Virus record (IMG/VR): IMGVR_UViG_3300042549_005931
Span: 62,001 to 126,000 of that record
Source: a virus
Reading direction: 5' to 3' (one strand)
Length of the DNA stretch: 64,000 nucleotides
Shown here: positions 16,012 to 24,215 of the stretch, in pieces
Numbering within the stretch: the first letter of the stretch is position 1
Layout: every line of letters starts with the position of its first letter
The notes under the pieces: generated by a model
Databases searched by the model: none
The model's input: only the letters and a program-made list of their open reading frames with translations
What the model was told of the DNA's origin: nothing
Position numbers and translations under genes: made by a program

Positions 16012-16617
16012 TTATCTTGGATTGCTAAAGAATACCCTAAAATTAAAAGAAGGGTTTATATCAGTATAAATACTTTCAAAATTGGATTTGCATACAATTC
16101 CGTTGAAATTAGATGCTTTTTCTAAGTATCCTTGTGACGGTACCGTTTGTTTATATATGTCATGTTTTTCACATAACATCTCACAGAGTTCTGCAAGTGA
16201 ATTTAATTGTGTTTCACCGTACTTATCCCAAAAATAATAGTTTCTCCAATTACGTATATGTGGTTCGGACCTATATGGGTCTCCAATCCAATTATGTAAT
16301 ATACCGGTGATTGTGTTTTTATTTAACCAACCCAAATTTTCAATGGCAATTTTTATTTGCTTTCTATCAACCTTAGGGTCGTCAAATGTATTTGAACTGT
16401 AGTCGGTGTCGTATAGTTGATAAACCATACCTAGCTTAGAAACAACAAAATGGGGTACGTCTTCGTACTTCCCATTTTTGCGATACTTTATCTTATTAAT
16501 AAAATCATCTACACGTCTTTGTGTATCATACAGTAAAATCTGTGTTTTTTTAGATTTTCTTTTATGTATGTTAAGTTGTTTGGTATCTAATGTTTCGACA
16601 TTAAAGATTTCTAACAT
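16012..16617 (-). CDS. Amidase-2/PGRP-like protein, possibly degenerate
   Basis: 201 aa from the ATG at 16617 (an in-frame TTG at 16638 is less likely; the ATG follows the frameshifted end of the upstream gene by 1 nt). 'DVPHFVVSKLGMVYQLYDTD' (54-73) resembles the first zinc-His strand of N-acetylmuramoyl-L-alanine amidases, 'IAIENLGWL' the central strand, and 'GIVCKSNFESIYTDINPSFNF' (173-193) the final 'GH...DPG.F' motif. The expected second-motif His is replaced by Lys177 while Asp186 is kept. It could be a cell-wall amidase (lysis or entry) with altered metal ligands, or a non-catalytic peptidoglycan-binding version. Confidence 0.5.
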   Translation of the reverse strand: MLEIFNVETLDTKQLNIHKRKSKKTQILLYDTQRRVDDFINKIKYRKNGKYEDVPHFVVSKLGMVYQLYDTDYSSNTFDDPKVDRKQIKIAIENLGWLNKNTITGILHNWIGDPYRSEPHIRNWRNYYFWDKYGETQLNSLAELCEMLCEKHDIYKQTVPSQGYLEKASNFNGIVCKSNFESIYTDINPSFNFRVFFSNPR

Positions 16618-16719
16618 TTTATGATTTTTTATCGTCAACTTCCCAATATATGTTCTTATATCCTACTGAATTTAACGTTTCCTCCCGGTGGTTTTCTATT
16701 ATTTCTTCGGATGGTTCTG

Positions 16720-17937
16720 TTATTTTTTTTTTTCGTCAATTGCTTCATCAACAATATCTAACATTTTATCTAATTCCTTGGAGTCCGTTTGATAAATTGG
16801 TTCGTCATCTTTATCAATTGGGTCAATACCAATATCCCAAGATTCATCAACTTCGGGTATCTCATCTTCACCCATCGAATATGTTTGTTCTAAAGTTTTT
16901 TTATCTAAATTTTCTAAAAGTTCAATAGCATTTAAATAAGATTCGGGTGAAGATTCTTCCATAGCCTCCAAAATTTCCATTTGATTAAATTCCGCAATTG
17001 CTTGGTCAATTTCTTCATCAGTTAAATCAATTTCATTACTTTCCCAACTTTCAATTTTTTTTAATACTTCATCTTGTTTATCAAGATTTACAATATTTTC
17101 TTTTTCATCCTCCAATCTATATTCACTGTTAGCTAACGCACCAACAGGGTCTTCACTATCATCCTCATATCCTCGTATTTCATTTTGAATTTCTCCAATT
17201 TTTTTCATACGTTCAGCAATTCTTTTAAATTCAATTTTTTGTGCGCGTTCCAATATTTCTTCATCACTTAAAGTCACTTCATCTTTTAAGGAAGCTTTTT
17301 GAAGTTTTTCATATTCTTCTTTCGGTTTTCTATGTAATAGACGTTCTTCAAGTAATGTCAAATCTTCTTCAGACAATCTAACTCTTGAAATCTCCCCAAT
17401 TAAATCAGACGCATCTACTTTTGTTGGTTCTTCTTTCTCTTTTTTATCATCAACAACTAATTCAACTTGTCTTTCACCTTCACTGAATTTTACTAACATA
17501 TGAAGGAATGATAATGATATTAGTGGTAACATACCACCTGAGAAGAACGCCAAGAATCGTTTGTGTCCTATGAAGTCCGTAGGCTCCACCCCCGTTATTT
17601 CTAACAATGGTGATACTAGCTCAACCCAAGATTTAAACGAACTGGCGGTTACATCAATAAATGAATAAGCAAAGAATATATTGCCTATAAATTGTATTAA
17701 TGTAACGATACCGAATGGGAAATAAATTTTCTTTCCCATATTTGCCGAAATTGCGGCAAGTGCTGACAACGCTGCAATTTCAATACCTACTGATAGATAG
17801 ATTGCCCACGTAAAAGGATTTGATATACCGTACCATTGAGTAACGTGTGATATTGAAACCACCGCTACCGTAATGATTGGTATCAAAAACGCTAATATGA
17901 TTATCGTTTTGTAATTATTATGAAACCAAACTTTCAT
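16720..17937 (-). CDS. Four-helix membrane protein with long acidic tail; -1 frameshift probably extends it to 16619
   Basis: 405 aa in frame 0. The N-terminal ~155 residues hold four transmembrane helices (about 10-30, 40-65, 72-95, 128-150). The rest is acidic, helical and probably coiled coil, facing the cytoplasm. The frame stops right after an A11 run (DEKKK then TAA). Shifting to -1 on the run gives 34 more residues ('ITEPSEEIIENHREETLNSV', then 'GYKNIYWEVDDKKS') ending at 16619, one nt before the next ATG. This tight junction suggests the extended form is genuine or that one A is missing in the assembly. Role unknown; it could be a membrane-anchored factor in lysis or phage-factory organisation. 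Confidence 0.7.
   Translation of the reverse strand: MKVWFHNNYKTIIILAFLIPIITVAVVSISHVTQWYGISNPFTWAIYLSVGIEIAALSALAAISANMGKKIYFPFGIVTLIQFIGNIFFAYSFIDVTASSFKSWVELVSPLLEITGVEPTDFIGHKRFLAFFSGGMLPLISLSFLHMLVKFSEGERQVELVVDDKKEKEEPTKVDASDLIGEISRVRLSEEDLTLLEERLLHRKPKEEYEKLQKASLKDEVTLSDEEILERAQKIEFKRIAERMKKIGEIQNEIRGYEDDSEDPVGALANSEYRLEDEKENIVNLDKQDEVLKKIESWESNEIDLTDEEIDQAIAEFNQMEILEAMEESSPESYLNAIELLENLDKKTLEQTYSMGEDEIPEVDESWDIGIDPIDKDDEPIYQTDSKELDKMLDIVDEAIDEKKK
16723..16733 (-). other. A11 slippery run, candidate frameshift/slippage site
   Basis: Eleven As on the coding strand directly before the in-frame TAA at 16720-16722. A -1 shift, or an mRNA or genome with 12 As, would read on for 34 sense codons to the TAA at 16619-16621. 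Confidence 0.6.
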
Positions 17938-18203
17938 TATTTGTTAGATTCTAATTTTTTTATTTCTTCGTCAATCTGTGTTTGTCTTTGAACATCTAAA
18001 ATTTTTCTATCAGATGCTTGGATTGAACGTTTCTCGGATTTTAATCCTTCGATTTGCATTTGTTTATTTAAACGGCCTTCTAATTCGGTCATTTCTTTTC
18101 TAACCTTAGTTATTTCTCTTGTGTCACCACAACTTTTTAAAAAACCTAATAATGATATCACTAATACAATCATAGTGAATTTTTCTTCGATAAATTTTTT
18201 CAT
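17937..18203 (-). CDS. Small membrane-anchored coiled-coil protein
   Basis: 88 aa. An N-terminal hydrophobic helix (about 8-25, 'FTMIVLVISLLGFLKSCGD') contains a Cys in a loose lipobox-like context (LKSC), followed by a charged coiled coil. Its stop overlaps the next ATG by one base, coupling it to the four-helix membrane protein. Size and layout resemble spanin-type (Rz/Rz1) subunits, but that is a guess from shape only. Confidence 0.6.
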   Translation of the reverse strand: MKKFIEEKFTMIVLVISLLGFLKSCGDTREITKVRKEMTELEGRLNKQMQIEGLKSEKRSIQASDRKILDVQRQTQIDEEIKKLESNK

Positions 18204-18205
18204 GT

Positions 18206-19015
18206 CTATAAATAGTTTAATAGATTGAAACTCTCGTTTCTTAATTTCTTTATTGCCTTGTCTCTCAACTGTCTAATACGCTCTTTGGTACATCCAAACT
18301 CATCACCTAAGTCGTCTAAATTACATTCAATACCGTTTAATCCATAATATTTCTCGATAATAACTTTTTCTCTATCATCAAGTACGTTTAACATTTGAGC
18401 CACACGTTTTTTGATTTCTTCAGGAGTATTGAATATTTCTTCAGGATTTCCCGCATCCTTGTTTGGTATTAAATCAATCAATTGGTCACCATCTTCATTG
18501 ATTTCCTTAAACAATCCAACACAATATGGTAATGTGGTCGTATTGTCATTATTATTATCAATGTGGAACTTATCAATTTTATTTGTTTCGTTCTTCTTAT
18601 TTTTTTGAGCCTCTTGAACTAAGTTAGATGGTAGTCTAATTGTTCTTGCATTATCATTTAATGAAGCCATGATAGATTGTTTAACCCACCACACCGCATA
18701 TGATATGAATTTTAAACCACTTTTAGGGTCGAAACGTTCTGTTGCTTTGATTAATCCGATATTACCTTCTGATATTAAATCTAACAAGTCTAAACCCTGT
18801 CCTTGGTACATTTTGGCAACAGAAATAACAAATCTTAGGTTACCTAATACAAGTTCTTCTAATAATTTATCCTTTTCTTTCTTGGTTGTATTAGAATCAA
18901 GTAACAATTTAAATATTTCGTCTTGTCTTTGGTGACTTACGATGGGTATTTTACGAATGTCTTTTATATACTGATTTATTTCATCGGTACTGATAAGAAC
19001 GGCAGGTTTTCTCAT
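18206..19015 (-). CDS. RpoD-like sigma-70 factor
   Basis: 269 aa. Region 2 is clear (about 55-125): 'LGNLRFVISVAKMYQGQGLD', 'LISEGNIGLIKATERFD' and 'FISYAVWWVKQSIMASL', close to Bacteroidota primary sigmas. Region 3 is shortened and replaced by an Asn/Lys-rich stretch (about 138-165). Region 4 ends the protein ('FGCTKERIRQLRDKAIKKLR', about 240-260). It should redirect host RNA polymerase to phage promoters, the job gp55 does in T4; gp55 is far more diverged from RpoD. The recurring TATTTATA boxes are candidate targets. Confidence 0.93.
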   Translation of the reverse strand: MRKPAVLISTDEINQYIKDIRKIPIVSHQRQDEIFKLLLDSNTTKKEKDKLLEELVLGNLRFVISVAKMYQGQGLDLLDLISEGNIGLIKATERFDPKSGLKFISYAVWWVKQSIMASLNDNARTIRLPSNLVQEAQKNKKNETNKIDKFHIDNNNDNTTTLPYCVGLFKEINEDGDQLIDLIPNKDAGNPEEIFNTPEEIKKRVAQMLNVLDDREKVIIEKYYGLNGIECNLDDLGDEFGCTKERIRQLRDKAIKKLRNESFNLLNYL

Positions 19016-19055
19016 AAATTTATGGTATTATATTATACAATATAACTAAAAAGTC

Positions 19056-19499
19056 TTAGTTTTCAAAATTATCTAAGAACTTTTTTTCTTCGGAGGTAAG
19101 ACTATCCATTCCGGTCTTTTCAATCTTTTCCAATAAATCATCTAATTCGAACACTTGTGATGATTCAGGTTTTACATACTCTAAATTCATAAACTTTGCG
19201 TTAGAAGGCTTGTAAATGAAATCTTTTATTTGTTGTGGAACGTGTGCACTAACTAAATTACTTCTGTCAAATATAAAATAAAACCTAACACTGTCATTTT
19301 TTAGAACATCAAACATATCTTTAGATAACTTTTGTAATTCACTATCTGAATCAAATATTACTATAATATTTTGAGAATTTTCAATCACGTATCTAACAGA
19401 TTTAACACAATCCATTTCACCGATGACATCCATGCAAAAATATTCTATATCTTCGTGGTCTTCAAACATCCCGAAAATAAATAAAATAAAGGTATTCAT
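19056..19499 (-). CDS. Hypothetical protein with DUF6576-like C-terminal motif
   Basis: 147 aa. The N-terminal ~110 residues form an alpha/beta domain ('MNTFILFIFGMFEDHEDIEY', 'NIIVIFDSDSELQKLSKDM') that I do not recognise. The last 27 residues ('LDDLLEKIEKTGMDSLTSEE' then KKFLDNF) follow the short 'LDKI...G..SLT..EK.FL' motif common at the C-termini of Bacteroidota proteins (DUF6576-like). It lies 5 bp upstream of the sigma-proximal gap. Function unknown. Confidence 0.65.
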   Translation of the reverse strand: MNTFILFIFGMFEDHEDIEYFCMDVIGEMDCVKSVRYVIENSQNIIVIFDSDSELQKLSKDMFDVLKNDSVRFYFIFDRSNLVSAHVPQQIKDFIYKPSNAKFMNLEYVKPESSQVFELDDLLEKIEKTGMDSLTSEEKKFLDNFEN

Positions 19500-19503
19500 A
19501 AAA

Positions 19504-20160
19504 TTACTTTTTAAGTTTTATTTTCCAATACATACCAAATCCAACATATGGTGACATTTTGTTACCGGTTGGTGTGTTACTATTGGCAACTCCAAGATTT
19601 AATTGAACTAACTTATCTCTCTTAGTTTTTAGTATTAAACCAGCAGATACGTTACTAACAACATCTTCTTTGTTAAATCCACCATTGAATCCCCAATATA
19701 CTTGGTTCTTTGGTAATTCTTTTACTATTGTTGTTTCTTTAACGGTTCTTTCTTTTAGATATGCGTTCCATTTTCTACCTAATACTTTATTCTTATAAAT
19801 TGTATCGGTAATTGAAATCATACCTAAATCATTATCTAATTTTAATGAATCTTTATAAACAACTTTCTTATAAAAATCTCTAAGAATTGTTAGGGTATCC
19901 ACTTTTGTTAATACGGGAACCTCGACATTCTTTTCAACAACCGTTTCATGATAAATGTCATCACCTTTAACGTACTTTGTTTTATAATGGTCTACAACAA
20001 ATGTATCAACCTTACGGCTTAACAGTTCGTATTTTTTACCGTTAACTTTTACGGTTTCACCAGGAATGTCACCACTTTTATCTGTGAAGTAGTAATAGGC
20101 AACAATGCATGCTAATATGATTAGGACGATTGTTTTGATGTCGAGTTTAAAAGTGTTCAT
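19504..20160 (-). CDS. Membrane-anchored protein with beta-rich C-terminus
   Basis: 218 aa. One transmembrane helix near the N-terminus (about 9-26, 'IKTIVLIILACIVAYYYF') is followed by a long polar stalk of 'KVDTFVVDHYKTKYVKG' type strands. A C-terminal ~60-residue beta-rich region ('YWGFNGGFNKED', 'VSAGLILKTKRDKLVQLNLG', 'SPYVGFGMYWKIKL') reads like amphipathic strands of an outer-membrane protein. The layout (inner-membrane anchor, periplasmic stalk, outer-membrane-like end) would suit a unimolecular spanin or envelope-spanning protein. This is inference. Confidence 0.6.
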   Translation of the reverse strand: MNTFKLDIKTIVLIILACIVAYYYFTDKSGDIPGETVKVNGKKYELLSRKVDTFVVDHYKTKYVKGDDIYHETVVEKNVEVPVLTKVDTLTILRDFYKKVVYKDSLKLDNDLGMISITDTIYKNKVLGRKWNAYLKERTVKETTIVKELPKNQVYWGFNGGFNKEDVVSNVSAGLILKTKRDKLVQLNLGVANSNTPTGNKMSPYVGFGMYWKIKLKK

Positions 20161-20175
20161 TATATCTATTTTATA

Positions 20176-20183
20176 TATAAATA
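20176..20183 (-). promoter_or_regulatory. Late-type box TATTTATA before 19504-20160
   Basis: Exact TATTTATA on the coding strand, 15 nt upstream of the ATG at 20160 and just downstream of the hairpin at 20189-20208. Confidence 0.45.
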
Positions 20184-20188
20184 TAATG

Positions 20189-20208
20189 AAGGGGACTTTT
20201 GTCCCCTT
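20189..20208 (-). terminator. Terminator-like hairpin after clpP
   Basis: Perfect 8-bp stem AAGGGGAC/GTCCCCTT with a 4-nt loop, 4 nt past the clpP stop. The T tract on the minus strand is weak (CATTATATTT), so termination may be partial. Confidence 0.6.
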
Positions 20209-20211
20209 TTA

Positions 20212-20883
20212 TTATTTCTTCTTAACTATCTCGTCAATGATACCATAAGCCAAAGCTTCGTCAGCACCTAACCATAAATCTCGACTTGCATCGTTCTTAA
20301 CAGTTTCCGCATCTTTACCACAGTATCCACCCAACAATTCAAATAATGTATTGTTAATTTTTTCCCACTCAACCATAGTGATACGAGCATCTTGAATATT
20401 ACCACCCGCACCTCCTGATGATTGGTGTAACATTGTACGAGAGAAACGTAATGAACCACGTTTACCTTTTGTACCTGCACCTAATAGAACGGAACCCATA
20501 GATGCCGCCATACCTGTGTTAATTGTACGAATGTCTGAACCAATGTAATCCATAACATCAACCATTGATAAACCCGACTTCACACTTCCTCCTGGTGAGT
20601 CGATATGCATCGTGATGTCTGTACTATCCAAACTGTCTAAGAACATTAATTGTGCTTGAACTATGGTGGACATATGGTCATTTACCTCGCCAGCAACCCA
20701 AATAATTCTTTCCATCATCAAACGTGAGAAAACATCCATTACAGTTACATTCATACTTCTTTCTTCAAGAATATATGGTGTCATACTATTTTCAATGTTT
20801 GTGTTGAATCTGTGTAAATCTAACGAACTGATTTTGTGGTCTTTAGCGTATAGACCAAAACTATTTAATTCTTTCGGTGTCAT
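20212..20883 (-). CDS. clpP: ClpP-like serine protease
   Basis: 223 aa, full ClpP length. The catalytic triad is visible: Ser128 in 'TGMAASMGSVLLG', His153 in 'RTMLHQSSGG' and Asp198 in 'VKNDASRDLWLGADEAL'. 'ITMHIDSPGGSVKSG' (90-104) is the oxyanion-strand motif. It may mature prohead proteins (the role of gp21 in T4), or join host Clp ATPases to change proteolysis. No partner Clp ATPase is in this window. It follows the SbcC gene. Confidence 0.93.
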   Translation of the reverse strand: MTPKELNSFGLYAKDHKISSLDLHRFNTNIENSMTPYILEERSMNVTVMDVFSRLMMERIIWVAGEVNDHMSTIVQAQLMFLDSLDSTDITMHIDSPGGSVKSGLSMVDVMDYIGSDIRTINTGMAASMGSVLLGAGTKGKRGSLRFSRTMLHQSSGGAGGNIQDARITMVEWEKINNTLFELLGGYCGKDAETVKNDASRDLWLGADEALAYGIIDEIVKKK

Positions 20884-20913
20884 ATATTTATTATTTAGGT
20901 AACAAAGATAGTA

Positions 20914-20938
20914 AAAAATTTCAGACTACGAAATTTTT
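20914..20938 (-). terminator. AT-rich hairpin overlapping the sbcC stop
   Basis: Perfect 9-bp stem (20914-20922 with 20930-20938), 7-nt loop containing the stop codon, then a short T run on the minus strand. The low GC makes it a weak terminator candidate. Confidence 0.35.
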
Positions 20939-23259
20939 GTTGTGATAAAATCAATTGACGAGACATTCTCATCTTTCTTAATCATAATAAGATTATCCGA
21001 CCAGTTACGAATCAATGGATTATGAGAAATAACGATAATATGTTCAAAGTAGTTTTTAATCTTCTTAAAAAATTCACCAACCATTTCAAGGTTTTCATCC
21101 GCAATTTTGCCAAAGACTTCATCCATTACAACGATATTAGGCTTTGGTAATGATGAGATTTTGGTCAACACACTACGAAGTGCTAATGACGAAATTGTTC
21201 TTTCATAACCTGAACCGGCATTAAGAGGTTTTGCAATTCGTGATTCATTGTCAATCATAATGAATTCAACCTCATTCTTATCGTTAATGTTCATCTCCAA
21301 AATGAAATGACAACTATCAACTAATAAACGATATAGTTCTTGGTTAATTAACGGAACCATATTTTTAAGTATAACTTTTGAAATACCATTCTTACCATAA
21401 ACTGTAAGATATACTTTAAACACTTGCATCAATTCTTCCTCCGATTTAATTTTCTTGATTAAATCTTCGTTCACACCAATCTTTTCTTTCATATTGGTGA
21501 TGTTGTTCTTATGTTTCTCAGTATTTGTACCGTTTAAACGAATGTCAGCGTTTGCCGTTTCAATCTTGGTTCTAATACCAACAACCTCCGCGTCGATTTT
21601 ACGATTATCCTCAAGTTTCTTCTTGTTGTTCTCGTAATTGTCTAACTTTAATTGTTTTGCATCAATCTCAACTTGTTTTTGTTCAACCTCCAATTCATAA
21701 CGAGCTTGGATTAACTTATTTCTTTCATAAGCATCGAACTCATCTTTCAAACTTTTAAATGACTTATTCTTTTCTTCTAAATCATCTTGTTTGATTTTAC
21801 GTTCTTCACGTTTGTTTTTTAATGATTCAATAAGTTCTTTAATCTTATTAATCTCATCAGTATGGTCAACATCTTCAAGTGCTCTATTACATGTTGGACA
21901 TATAGAACCTTCCTCAAATTGTTTGATAAGTTTTTCATTTCTTGCAATGGCATCAACATCTAATTTATCCTCAACCAATAACGAGTTAATTTCTTTTTTA
22001 ATTAACTCATGTTCTTCTTCTAAATAATATTGAGATGGTTCTACAACGTTTACATTATTGGCGTTGGTTCTACTTGATGATTGTTTAGTTTTTAAATCCT
22101 TAATATCATTCTCAAGTTGATTTGGATTGGTATTAATTAGTTCGGTATCAATATTATTGTTTCTTGACCCGAGTAATTCATCTCTCCTATCCTCTAAACC
22201 TTTTAATGTTTTAGTATGTACATCTAGTTCATCAGCTAAAATAATTAGCAGTTCTTCTGAATTAGCTATACTATCACTATAAGTTTGGTTATCAATTTCT
22301 AATTGAGCAATGTTGTGAGTATTTGAAATTAATTTCTTACTCCAATCATTATAGATACCTTTAGCAACCTCTTCTTTTAATTTAAGAGACTCTAATCCCA
22401 TAAACTTAGTCAATATCTGTCCACGAGCGGTTGGCTTCGACTCAATCAATTCCTCGAGGTTATAACCGGTAGTTAAGATAGTTGACAAGAAGTCTTCCTC
22501 AGTACCAATAGCCGATTCAATAAACGCTTCGGTTTCTCTACGTTGTTCACCAGCTAAATTTTCAATTGTACCGTCTTCCTTACGTTTGTAAAACTCTAAC
22601 TTATTGGTAACGGTATAATCACCTGACTTTGATTTCTTTCTTAATGTTTTTCTTTCAATAACATAATCACCACCATCGATTGTAATTTCACCAGTTACAC
22701 TAACCTCATCTTTATCTGTGAATCGATTAAAGATTTCTGCATTGGTTTTGGTCTTAGTCGTTGAGTTAAAGAATAAGAACATTAATAGGTCTACGGTTGA
22801 AGTAGATTTCCCACCAAAGTTTTTAGGTGTGGACTCAACAACTGATATTCCATCCAAATTAGTAAAATCAATAACATTATTGTCCCCGAAAGATAGAAAA
22901 TTAGAAAACTCGACTTTCTTGATGAACCATTTGTTGTATCGTACTTTATTTTCATTTTGTTTTTCTATTTCTCCATTAACTCTATTATCTAATCTATCAA
23001 CAAGTTCCCATTTAGTAGTCATCTTATTCTCATCCATGAATTCCTTCATCAATGTTTTTTGATATTGACTATCTAAAATGTTATCCGAAACTTCTAATGA
23101 TTGTAATCGAGTATTTTGTACATTAGTTAAAGTCTTGGTAATGATTTGTACACTGGCTCCATTATACTTGTTCTGAAAGTATGACTTTACCCTTTTAATT
23201 TTCTCCGGTGTGAAATTTTCGGCAGTATCCTGCCAAGTTACCTTAATGAATGGACTCAT
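20926..23259 (-). CDS. SbcC/Rad50-like recombination endonuclease subunit (T4 gp46 type)
   Basis: 777 aa from the ATG at 23259, chosen over an upstream TTG because it forms an ATGA overlap with the previous stop. The N-terminal ATPase half holds 'NFGGKSTSTVDLLMF' (about 143-157, Walker A). Coiled-coil arms flank a zinc hook 'GSICPTCNRAL' (about 450). The C-terminal half carries 'LNAGSGYERTISSLALRSVL' (signature) and 'NIVVMDEVFGKI' (Walker B). With SbcD/gp47 (24859-25677) it forms the nuclease that processes double-strand ends for recombination-dependent replication. It is longer than T4 gp46 (about 560 aa). Confidence 0.95.
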   Translation of the reverse strand: MSPFIKVTWQDTAENFTPEKIKRVKSYFQNKYNGASVQIITKTLTNVQNTRLQSLEVSDNILDSQYQKTLMKEFMDENKMTTKWELVDRLDNRVNGEIEKQNENKVRYNKWFIKKVEFSNFLSFGDNNVIDFTNLDGISVVESTPKNFGGKSTSTVDLLMFLFFNSTTKTKTNAEIFNRFTDKDEVSVTGEITIDGGDYVIERKTLRKKSKSGDYTVTNKLEFYKRKEDGTIENLAGEQRRETEAFIESAIGTEEDFLSTILTTGYNLEELIESKPTARGQILTKFMGLESLKLKEEVAKGIYNDWSKKLISNTHNIAQLEIDNQTYSDSIANSEELLIILADELDVHTKTLKGLEDRRDELLGSRNNNIDTELINTNPNQLENDIKDLKTKQSSSRTNANNVNVVEPSQYYLEEEHELIKKEINSLLVEDKLDVDAIARNEKLIKQFEEGSICPTCNRALEDVDHTDEINKIKELIESLKNKREERKIKQDDLEEKNKSFKSLKDEFDAYERNKLIQARYELEVEQKQVEIDAKQLKLDNYENNKKKLEDNRKIDAEVVGIRTKIETANADIRLNGTNTEKHKNNITNMKEKIGVNEDLIKKIKSEEELMQVFKVYLTVYGKNGISKVILKNMVPLINQELYRLLVDSCHFILEMNINDKNEVEFIMIDNESRIAKPLNAGSGYERTISSLALRSVLTKISSLPKPNIVVMDEVFGKIADENLEMVGEFFKKIKNYFEHIIVISHNPLIRNWSDNLIMIKKDENVSSIDFITTKIS

Positions 23260-23864
23260 ATGTTTTTGTTTTCTATCCAATTACCATTTACTAAATCTAA
23301 TGTTTCAACATCTGAACGTTGAAAACATCTGAATGGTTCGTATTTTCCTGAATTGTGGGCGTAAATCATTTTTTTCTCAAATTTTCCATCAAAAACAGTT
23401 TTGGGTCTTATAATAATCATTTGAGTTAATTGTCTATTTGTCCTAATATATATATTGTTTTTATATGTTGGGTTGTCTTTTTGTTTAAAGATTGGTTTTT
23501 TATTTTTATCAGGTTCTAAATTAACCCAATAAGTTGGTTTGTACCATTTATCTTTTCTTTCCGGCATATTAACATGTGGGTAATCTAATTCTTTAGATTT
23601 ACGTGAATAATATTCATCCTCCCAAAAATTATTATCCCAACCACCATGTTCTAATTCAACACCAAATGTTCCATCAACCGATAATAAATCAACACCCATT
23701 TCATCGGGGTTAATATATAAATCCCAATTAAATAATCTTTTTAAAATTATTATCATTTGTTCTTTCACATACGAATCATCATATGCTATTACATTTTTTG
23801 AACCATCTTCATTGACCAGATTATTATGATAATTCTCTGCGGTTCTCGCTTCCGTATTTGACAT
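23256..23864 (-). CDS. Hypothetical protein, possible nuclease fold
   Basis: 202 aa. 'EMGVDLLSVDGTFGVELEHG' (about 57-76) has the Asp and Glu-x-Glu spacing of some PD-(D/E)XK-like nucleases, and many aromatics follow ('WDNNFWEDEYYSRKSKELDY'). It overlaps SbcC by 4 bp (ATGA). Its position within the sbcC-sbcD unit suggests a role in DNA processing, but the nuclease reading is weak. Confidence 0.6.
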   Translation of the reverse strand: MSNTEARTAENYHNNLVNEDGSKNVIAYDDSYVKEQMIIILKRLFNWDLYINPDEMGVDLLSVDGTFGVELEHGGWDNNFWEDEYYSRKSKELDYPHVNMPERKDKWYKPTYWVNLEPDKNKKPIFKQKDNPTYKNNIYIRTNRQLTQMIIIRPKTVFDGKFEKKMIYAHNSGKYEPFRCFQRSDVETLDLVNGNWIENKNI

Positions 23865-23867
23865 AAA

Positions 23868-24179
23868 CTATTTGATTCTACTCTCTTCGAAAAATTCAAC
23901 GATAGCGTTAACCATCCAAACTGCTCCGGCGGTAAACATCCCATCAAAAAATATAGTAGGCATCATAGGTAACTCAATATAAGTATTTACTAATCCACCT
24001 AAAATTATTGACATAAAGAAACCGACCCAAGTTCCTGTACATAATGTACATGATATTAAGTCACCGAAAAACTTTGAGTGTTTCTTTATAAAATTACGAG
24101 CCTTTTCAAAAATAGACCCCCAAACAAGGATGGAGGTCATACCATAACCTGCCAAAATCCAAAAAATAATTAGTTCCAT
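23868..24179 (-). CDS. DUF1360-like membrane protein
   Basis: 103 aa with three hydrophobic helices. 'GDLISCTLCTGTWVGFFMS' holds the CxxC-x-G-x-W motif typical of DUF1360-type membrane proteins (family motif like CPxCLGFWVG). It is the third gene between SbcD and SbcC, 3 bp from its neighbour. Inner-membrane location expected; function unknown. Confidence 0.65.
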   Translation of the reverse strand: MELIIFWILAGYGMTSILVWGSIFEKARNFIKKHSKFFGDLISCTLCTGTWVGFFMSIILGGLVNTYIELPMMPTIFFDGMFTAGAVWMVNAIVEFFEESRIK

Positions 24180-24215
24180 ATTGAAATATAGATAAAAAAA
24201 ATGAATTAAAAAAAT

